Shown here: positions 57,331 through 64,000 of the stretch, piece after piece
Layout: each line of letters begins with the position of its first letter
Position numbering within the stretch: position 1 is the first letter of the stretch
Assembly (NCBI RefSeq): GCF_041146395.1
Contig: NC_090990.1
Coordinates: forward strand, 40,248,001-40,312,000
Direction of reading: 5' to 3'
DNA: 64,000 nucleotides
From: Eulemur rufifrons
Lineage: Eukaryota; Chordata; Mammalia; Primates; Lemuridae
Program-made: the position numbers and the translations under genes
The notes under the pieces: generated by a model
The model's database searches: none
Told to the model about the DNA's origin: nothing
What the model saw: the letters and a program-made list of their open reading frames with translations, nothing else

Positions 57331-57673
57331 GGCCGGGTGCGGTGGCTCACGCCTGTAATCCTAGCACTCTGGGAGGCCGAGGCGGGTGGATCGCTCGAGG
57401 TCAGGAGTTCAAGACCAGCCTGAGCAAGAGTGAGACCCCGTCTCTACTAAAAAATAGAAAGAAATTATATGGACAACTAAAATATATATATACAAAAAAT
57501 TAGCCGGGCATGGTGGCGCATGCCTGTAGTCCCAGCTACTCGGGAGGCTGAGGCAGTAGGATCGCTTAAGCCCAGGAGTTTGAAGTTGCTGTGAGCTAGA
57601 CTGACGCCATGGCACTCACTCTAGCCCGGGCAACAGAGTGAGACTCTGTCTCAAAAAAAAAAAATAAATAAAT
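57331..57673 (+). mobile_element. Lemur-type Alu, sense, full length
   Basis: ggccgggtgcggtggctcac, aatcctagcactctgggagg, extended linker with aaattatatggacaactaaa, gctgtgagctagactgacgc, and a tail of A interrupted by AAAT units. Same family as the copies at 7.7 and 55.1 kb. Confidence 0.97.
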
Positions 57674-57685
57674 AAAATGCGATGT
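57674..57685. other. Target-site duplication, right copy
   Basis: AAAATGCGATGT, pairs with 57318-57329 with one mismatch. Confidence 0.75.
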
Positions 57686-57694
57686 ATGTGGAGA

Positions 57695-57780
57695 TAGGGG
57701 TATCTGGTTATTTTCTGCTGTGTATCAAATGAGCCCAAAACTTAGCGGCAGAGAGCAGTCAAGTGTCTGCGCACGGGTTC
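57695..57780 (-). repeat. MLT1-type LTR fragment, antisense
   Basis: ggttattttctgctgtgtat and gagcccaaaacttagcggca are the reversed MLT1 3' end. Confidence 0.55.
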
Positions 57781-58370
57781 GCTGGGACTTCGGGCTGGGC
57801 AGTTCTTGCTCCCAGTCTCTCTCTCTGCCCTGCAGGCCCTCGGTGGGGGTGCAGGCAGCCTCCCGGGGCAGGTTCTCTCCTTTCTTGGACTGCTGTTGTT
57901 CGGGTTGGGGACTGTCCTCCAGCAGCGTCTGTGCCAACAGTTGGGGGTAGGTAGAAGGCCCCCCCCATTCCTCAATCTGGCCTGACCGGTCCTAACGCTG
58001 ATCTTCCCTCTGACCTTCCTAGGGCTTCTGAGGCCTGTGGGCAGCAGGTGAGTGATGGGCTCCCCGCCTGCCATGAGAGGGGGCGAGAAGTTAGGGGGAG
58101 TCCAGTGAGCTTGTGGGAGGAGCATGGCCTGAGAGAGGGACACCGAGGGGATGGCCGATTAGTGTTCGTGATGTCTGGCAGGACGTTGGAGACATTTCCT
58201 GCTCTGGGCCCACGCACCTTTGCTGTCCTGAATTCTTGGTATATACTACTGCACACAACAATCCTGTGTTAGCGGGGGCTTGGGGGTGGTGGTGGAGGAA
58301 GAGGAGTGTGTCAGGGTGGGACCAGCACTGAGGAAGCAGGCAGTGTAGACTGGGGTGGAAAAGGCTCGGA
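57781..58370. other. No recognised feature
   Basis: Unique or decayed. A run of C lies at about 57959-57967. Confidence 0.35.
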
Positions 58371-58375
58371 TTAAG

Positions 58376-58498
58376 CTTCCTGTGTAGCCAGCCTCCAAGA
58401 TGGCCCCCGTGACCAGTGTCTCCTTGTGCAGTTCCCTCCAACGCTGAATCAGAGCTGGCCCTGTGTGGCCACTAGAGTAAAATGAAAGTGAGGATGTG
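58376..58498 (+). repeat. MLT1-type LTR 5' fragment
   Basis: tgtgtagccagcctccaaga, tggcccccgtgaccagtgtc, and gtgtggccactagagtaaaa follow the MLT1 5' end in sense. Confidence 0.65.
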
Positions 58499-58499
58499 A

Positions 58500-58671
58500 G
58501 ACCCGGTGTAGTGGCTCACACCTATAATCCCAGCTACTCGGGAGGCTGAGGCAGGAGGATCGCTTGAGCCCAGGAGTTTGAGGTTGCTGTGAGCTAGGCT
58601 GACGCCACGGCACTCTAGCCTGGGCAACAGAGTGAGACTCTGTCTCAAACAAACAAACAAACAAACAAAAA
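58500..58671 (+). mobile_element. Alu-type monomer or internally deleted Alu
   Basis: Joins a left-arm start (gacccggtgtagtggctcac) directly to a right-arm body (cagctactcgggaggctgag, gctgtgagctaggctgacgc) with a (CAAA)n tail. The right-arm features are strepsirrhine-type. Confidence 0.9.
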
Positions 58672-58889
58672 GCGATCTGGGACATTGGGGACTGGATGAG
58701 GGCAAGGGAGAGGAAAGTAAGAGGCCTGGATTTCAGGAAGGGGAGGAGCAAAGGCAAAAGCATTAGATAAAAGAGTTCCACTAGAAAAATATTTGAAAAT
58801 CATCTATCTAAATGAACCCCTTCAGTCTTCCCCTTTCCTCTACCCTCATTTTGTAGGAGAATGGGGAGGGGGTGTCTTAAGTTGTGTTC

Positions 58890-59390
58890 TTCCCATTAGC
58901 AGATCCCAAGACAAGGACTGGAACGCAAGCTTGCTTGGGAGGTGATCCCAGGAAGCACCGAGAAGAGAGGGTGAGGGAGGCAGGGGAGTGAGGGCAGCAG
59001 TGAGGGTGTTATCTGGCTGGTCACCACTGTGGGCATCAGGCAAAGCAGCCCAGCTGTAGTCCCACCCACGGGTGAGGAAGCTGGGTGTTCATCCTCCAGC
59101 TCTCATTGGCCATTGGCTGAGAGCTGATCCCTTCTGGCCTGCCCTGCACCACACCTGCGGTGGAGAGAAAGCCCCGGGAGAGTGGCGTGGCAGGCTTTCA
59201 GCTTGGACTGGGGTGGGGGCGAGGTGGGTCCTGATGCTTTGTAGGGCAAGCTGGCTGTCCCCTGAGTGCCCAGCCTTGGAGGCCTTTTCCATGCAGCCAG
59301 GAGGCCCAGACTCCCGACTGCAGACAGCCAGCTCGGATCTAATTCACCCTGTGTCCCAAGCACCGAGCCCAGCACAGAGGTGGGATCAGA
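58890..59390 (+). repeat. Unassigned ancient repeat, copy B
   Basis: aagcttgcttgggaggtgat followed by cccaggaagcaccgagaaga resembles 10300-10345 and other mammalian copies I recall but cannot name. Confidence 0.35.
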
Positions 59391-59669
59391 ACCGACTCAC
59401 AGAGTTAAGCTGGAGCTGACTGGGAGAGTCCTTGCCCAGGGAGAATGACATTTATGTCAGTCCGAACTGCATGTCTCTCTCTCTTGCTATCAATCCTCTT
59501 TCTCATCAGGGTTCAATTTTTCTTCTCATCCCTGTGGAACAAAGCCTGTGAACAGCCCATTTTCATTCCGGAAGTGGTTCCTCCCCTCCAAATATTATTT
59601 CCCCTAAGCCCACCAAGCGCAAGCAGACGCAAACCTTTCCTTGCCTCCTGCAGCATGCGGTCATGGAGG

Positions 59670-59865
59670 CGAGGGATTTAGTCCCGCCTCTGCTGCTTTC
59701 CAGCTGTGTGGCCTTGGACAAATGTCTTAGCTTCTCTGAGCCTCAGTTTCCTCATCTGTAAAATGAAGATAATTCATTCTTTGTGGGGTTATGTGAAAAT
59801 TAAATGAAATACTGTATGTGGAAGGGCTGAGCACGGTGCTTGGCACAAAGTTGGTTGCAACAAGA
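59670..59865 (+). repeat. MIR SINE
   Basis: tgctgctttccagctgtgtg, gccttggacaaatgtcttag, tgagcctcagtttcctcatc, and agcacggtgcttggcacaaa. Well preserved. Confidence 0.93.
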
Positions 59866-59943
59866 GAGAGTTCTCTTCCCCCAGCCTCCACCAAGGGCAC
59901 TGGATTAGGAACATTTCTGTGGGTTGATCTCACATGACCCCAC

Positions 59944-60110
59944 ATGTCCATATATGTGTGTGTCCGCATGTGGGTATGTGCAGGCACACTGTGTTTCTGG
60001 ATGTGTGCGTGCTGTGTGTGTGTGCACCTGAGCACATGGATATGTGTAAACAGAAATGTGTGTGTATGTCTGTGTGCATGATGGCGCGTGCGTGCGCGCA
60101 TGTGTGTTTT
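59944..60110 (+). repeat. Degenerate TG/CG alternating repeat
   Basis: Interrupted tgtgtg runs. Positions 60084-60107 (gcgcgtgcgtgcgcgcatgt...) alternate purine and pyrimidine perfectly. Confidence 0.85.
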
Positions 60111-60450
60111 CCCAGCACTATTAGTGGAAAGCTGTAATTATGTTTTATGGAAGCAGCAGTGGCGGCAGCAGCTCTGTTCCCCCAGCCATTAAGCTGTCTC
60201 CCTCCACTCATCCGGGGGTGGGGAGGAGCTGGAGCCACCGCCCGCCCTCCTCATCCCTGCATGCTGCATGAGCACCCGGCCACCCACCCCCTACCATATG
60301 CCTGTCTTTTACAGTTCTTTGGTGCGTGGTGCTCATCGAGTGGCTAATTAGCTAAATGAATTAATTGACATCCATACATGTAATTAGCAAATGGTTATAA
60401 ACAGCTATTCTCCTTGGGATGTCTAAAATTTCTAAGGGTCAGATGCTCGG
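60111..60450. promoter_or_regulatory. Probable conserved non-coding element with clustered TAATTA sites
   Basis: Unique, no repeat. Homeodomain-type cores occur at 60135-60140 (TAATTA), 60345-60350 (TAATTA), 60359-60366 (AATTAATT) and 60381-60386 (TAATTA), the last three within 42 bases, next to atggttataaacagctattc. Dense spacing of intact sites is typical of developmental enhancers. Function is inferred. Confidence 0.5.
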
Positions 60451-60639
60451 GGGTGGGGGTGCTTTAGAGAGTACATAAGAGAGGCCGGTGCGAGCGCTGA
60501 GGGCCAGCCCGGGGGTGGGGGCTCGGTGAGCTTGATGGCCTGGCTGTGGGTGGAAGGGGGCCAGGAAGGAGGGAGGAGGCGCCCGTGAGCCTGGTAGGGA
60601 AACTGACTCCCTGCACTGGGAGTCAGGATTCATGGGACT

Positions 60640-60712
60640 GTCTCTGTGACCTTGGGTAAGTTCCTGCCCCTCTCTGGGCTACTGTCTCCGCTTCTAGTAG
60701 GAATGGCTGGGA
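60640..60712 (+). repeat. MIR SINE fragment
   Basis: gtgaccttgggtaagttcct, gcccctctctgggctactgt. Confidence 0.65.
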
Positions 60713-60799
60713 CTCAGCTGGTCTTTGAGGGCTCACTACTCACTCTCCCAGCTCTGATATTCTTCTCTGCCTTAAGCCAAACTTTCTAGCAACAAACAG

Positions 60800-60940
60800 C
60801 GCTGTGTAAAGATGGGGTGAAGTGCCGCCTTCTTTATTCCAGGACACACCATCACCATGCTCTCACACTGTAGATTTTGGTATATGCTGTGCCCTCTGCT
60901 CCAAATGCCCTTGTCCACCTTCTCTGCCTTTAAAGTTCTT
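60800..60940 (+). repeat. L2 LINE fragment
   Basis: atatgctgtgccctctgctc and caaatgcccttgtccacctt match the L2 ctgttccctctgcctggaat region. Confidence 0.65.
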
Positions 60941-61086
60941 TAGAACAGTGCTGTCCAGAATATTCCACTATGATGGAAATGTTCTGTATTTCTGCTATCC
61001 CATATAGTAGCCACAAGCCACATGTAGCTATTGAGCACTTGAAATGTGACTAGTGCAACCAAGGAGCTGAATTTTAAATTTATTTA
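60941..61086 (+). mobile_element. MER5A-type hAT-Charlie element, 5' half
   Basis: agaacagtgctgtccagaat, tatggtagcc-type segment (catatagtagccacaagcca), catgtagctattgagcactt, gaaatgtgactagtgcaacc. Cut at about 61086 by an Alu-type insertion. Confidence 0.88.
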
Positions 61087-61730
<644 letters not shown>

Positions 61731-62340
61731 CAACAAATATTTTTTGAGTGTCTGCTGTGGCCAGGCACTGGGGAGGCTGTTGAGAACAAGCGGGCATAGC
61801 CCCTGCCTTCATAGAGCATTTATAATGGGGGGCGGATAGGAGAGAGGAGAGAGAAGAAGAAATAGAAAAAATGATCAGAAGCTAGAGTAAAAGCTAGGGA
61901 AGAAAGCAACACGGGGCTAAGACAGAGAATAGGAAGGCTGGGGAGGCCTTCTTTAGATGGGGTGTTCGGGAAAGGTGTCTTTGAAGAGGTGCCCTCTAAG
62001 CTGAGAACCAAGGGAGAGAAGGAGCCCTCTGGGGAGGGCGTGGGGGAGGACATGGGGGAGGGCGCTCCAGGCAGAGAGTCCCCAGGTGCTGGGCGTGGTG
62101 GCAGGAGGGAGCTGGGGGAGTCTGAAGGAAATCAGTGGGTGGGAGTGTGGTGAGTATGGGGCGAGGCCAGGGATGAGAGGCAGGGGCTGGACGAGGAGAC
62201 CCCGGGAGGACTATGGATTTTGTTGTAAGAGCAACAGCGGTCGCTGAGAGATTCTAGGCAGGGGCGCATCTTCAGAAGCTGACCTGGCCACTCCATGGAG
62301 GTGGGTTGGAGGAGGCCCTAAGGGAAGCTGGGAGGTGGTC
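61731..62340 (-). repeat. L2 LINE, antisense
   Basis: caacaaatattttttgagtg, ggccaggcactggggaggct, ggtgccctctaagctgagaa, and gcgctccaggcagagagtcc run in reverse L2 order over about 600 bases. Confidence 0.8.
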
Positions 62341-62740
62341 ATGTAGGGGAGGGGGCCTGGCCAGGGTGTGACAGATGCTCACAAGTCACCTCTGCTGGGA
62401 AGCTGTCGCAGGCTCCCCTGGCCTGGACCAGGCTCCTCTTTGTGCTTCTGCCACTGCCAAGCCTAACTGCCTTGGCATTTCCACCCCTTGCTGCCATCAC
62501 CTGTGAAGGTCAGATCCACCAGATGTGGGCCTTCTGCCACGTGGCCATGTCTGAGTCTGCGTCTCTATGTCACTCAGCACGGAACCTGGGTGTCCTCCAT
62601 GTCCTACCCGGGGAGCTGGCAGTGGTGGTGGAGGAGGTGGGAGAGACGCCCAGGACCCTGCCTCCTCTGTTCTTATCTGCCTCGTGCACTGCACTTTGTA
62701 TTTACAGAGCCTCTCTTCCATCTGCGGCCTCAGGGATTCT
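62341..62740. repeat. Possible diverged L2 with unique sequence
   Basis: aagtcacctctgctgggaag and the following segment resemble sense L2 to about 62460. The rest is unassigned. Confidence 0.4.
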
Positions 62741-62744
62741 CCAA

Positions 62745-62830
62745 GGAGCCTTGAGAAGGAGGTGGCAGTGATCCTCATTTTCCCATTTTACAGATGAACA
62801 CACAGAGGCCAGGTGCCTAGGCCTAGAGCA
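62745..62830 (-). repeat. MIR SINE fragment, antisense
   Basis: tcctcattttcccattttacagatgaacac, acagaggccaggtgcctagg. Confidence 0.7.
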
Positions 62831-62894
62831 GGGCCCCACAGCCCTTTGGAGGCTGCAGAGTACAGAGGGTGAGCGTACAGTGCTGTGGCCAGAC

Positions 62895-63085
62895 AGGCTG
62901 GTTCGAATGCTAGCTGTTAATTTCTTAGCTGTGTGACTTTATGCAAAGTGCTTAATCTCTCTGAGCACTAGTGTCCTCATCCCTACAATGGGGAGAATAA
63001 CTGTATTTATTTCCCAGGGCGGTTGTGGGGCTTGTAAAGTGCTCAGGGGAACACCTGGCATGGGAGAAGCATTTGGTACGGTTTC
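62895..63085 (+). repeat. MIR SINE
   Basis: ggctggttcgaatgctagct, cttagctgtgtgactttatg, ctctctgagcactagtgtcc, and ggttgtggggcttgtaaagt. Near full length. Confidence 0.9.
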
Positions 63086-63139
63086 AGAAGGTCCATGAAC
63101 CTCTGGAGCGCAGTCAGGATGCCTTGGGCAGCAGGGACC

Positions 63140-63649
63140 CCAGGTTAAGAAAATGTAAAAAGAAAAACCCTATTTATAATAGCAGTAAAAGAAATATCTA
63201 AGGAATAAAATGTCTCAGGAGTCAAAGATGTGCAAAACCAGCGTGGAAAAAAACTTTAACACTTAATTGCGGGACATTAAAAAAGACAAATGGAGATAAA
63301 GACTTAACATTGATAAAGGTATCCATTCTCCCTAAATTAATGTATTAGTCTATAAATATATTTAATGAAACTCCAATCTGATATTCCAACAGAGATTTCT
63401 GTGGAACTTGACATACTGATTCTGAAATGTATATATAAGAATAAACATCCAAAAATTAACCAAGACATTTCTGAAGAAGAATAAGGTGGTTAGACTTCCC
63501 CTACTAGGTATCAGGATTTATTTATGATAAAGCATTAAAAGTTAAAACAGTGTGGAGTCGGTGCACGAACGGACATATTGACCAGTGGAATAGAATTGAG
63601 AGACAGACACAGATCTCTGCATTTAATTCAGACGACAGAAGCAAAAGAC
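63140..63649 (+). repeat. L1 LINE ORF2-region fragment (part 1)
   Basis: ccctatttataatagcagta, gacaaatggagataaagact, gatattccaacagagatttc, and aacggacatattgaccagtg, then gaatagaattgagagacaga are ORF2 segments. Frames are broken. Confidence 0.88.
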
Positions 63650-63772
63650 AGTATTGCAGAGAGGTTAAAACTGTGGCCGATTTTGGAGCCAGACTGCCTG
63701 CCTTGGACACTTACTAGCTGTGTGATCTTGAACAATTTGCTGAATTTCTTTGGCCTCAGCTTTCCTGGTGAG
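63650..63772 (+). repeat. MIR SINE inside the L1
   Basis: agtattgcagagaggttaaa, gattttggagccagactgcc, cttactagctgtgtgatctt, and ctttggcctcagctttcctg. L1 sequence continues on both sides. Confidence 0.85.
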
Positions 63773-63915
63773 GAAAGAGGGACTAATTCAATAAATGGAA
63801 GTGGAAAACTGAGACCTAGAAAAATGAAATTGGATCTGTACCCACTTTTAACCAAAAAGTCTATTTCAAACGGGTTAAGTACTCAAATATCAAAAGCAAC
63901 ACTTTGAAACTTTGA
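63773..63915 (+). repeat. L1 LINE ORF2-region fragment (part 2)
   Basis: tattcaataaatgg-type segment (aattcaataaatggaagtgg), aaaaatgaaattggatctgt, and acgggttaagtactcaaata continue the L1 broken at 63649. Confidence 0.75.
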
Positions 63916-64000
63916 GTAGCACTTTGGGAGGCCGAGGTGGGAGGATCACTTAAGGCCAGGAGTTTGAGACCAGCCTCAGCAACTTAGGGAGACCACATTT
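63916..64000 (+). mobile_element. Alu, 5'-truncated, cut by the window end
   Basis: agcactttgggaggccgagg, gtttgagaccagcctcagca. It lacks the first 30 or so bases of the left arm and runs past 64000. Confidence 0.85.

Overview
This 64 kb window is nuclear DNA of a strepsirrhine primate, most likely a lemur. The best evidence is the Alu elements. They carry the CCTAGCTCACAGCAACCTCA left part, the GAGTGCTAGGATTACAGG end in place of the haplorhine AAAGTGCTGGGATTACAGG, and an AT-rich linker containing TTTAGTTGTCCATATAATTT. Those features mark Alu lineages that expanded in strepsirrhines. No part looks bacterial or viral, and I found no operon, CRISPR array, rRNA or tRNA gene.

I cannot support any protein-coding gene. 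The long open frames fall in CpG-dense DNA, where stop codons are rare, or in L2, MIR, L1 and Alu repeats. The best single exon candidate is at 53131-53245. It has a good acceptor, a good donor and a 34-codon open frame ending in TAG, but I recognise no protein in it. The window therefore reads as an intron or intergenic interval, possibly with non-coding transcripts started from its CpG islands. I cannot name the locus.

Layout. 1-31 kb is a dense mosaic of L2 and MIR with Alus at 1.0, 6.6, 7.7, 12.2, 13.5, 16.5, 16.8, 19.4 and 20.8 kb, L1 fragments at 8.5, 12, 13.3 and 16.8-18.2 kb, and MLT1-type LTR remnants at 8.1 and 9.2 kb. A GC-rich stretch from 22 to 30 kb holds a possible conserved element at 24.4-24.6 kb and a CTCF-like motif at 29.65 kb. 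A CpG island with an X-box-like site lies at 31.8-32.2 kb. 33-41 kb is again L2/MIR/Alu, with a MER5-type hAT fragment at 38.6-38.9 kb. From 41.4 to 43.9 kb there is an AT-rich POU/homeodomain-like element followed by the largest CpG island complex. 44-51 kb is L2, MIR, Alu, L1 and an MLT1 LTR. A third CpG island at 51.6-52.1 kb contains an AT-rich island and a good CTCF-like motif. 53-64 kb holds the candidate exon, two homeodomain-rich elements (56.2 and 60.1-60.4 kb), a lemur-type Alu with a perfect target duplication, a three-armed Alu and an L1 carrying a MIR.

Taken together, three CpG islands without recognisable genes plus several unique AT-rich blocks with clustered TAATTA-type sites, set among ancient repeats, resemble the regulatory surroundings of a developmental gene. 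That is inference: conservation could not be tested here. Repeat family calls are from memory of consensus sequences, and repeat boundaries are approximate to about 10-30 bases unless a target duplication fixes them.
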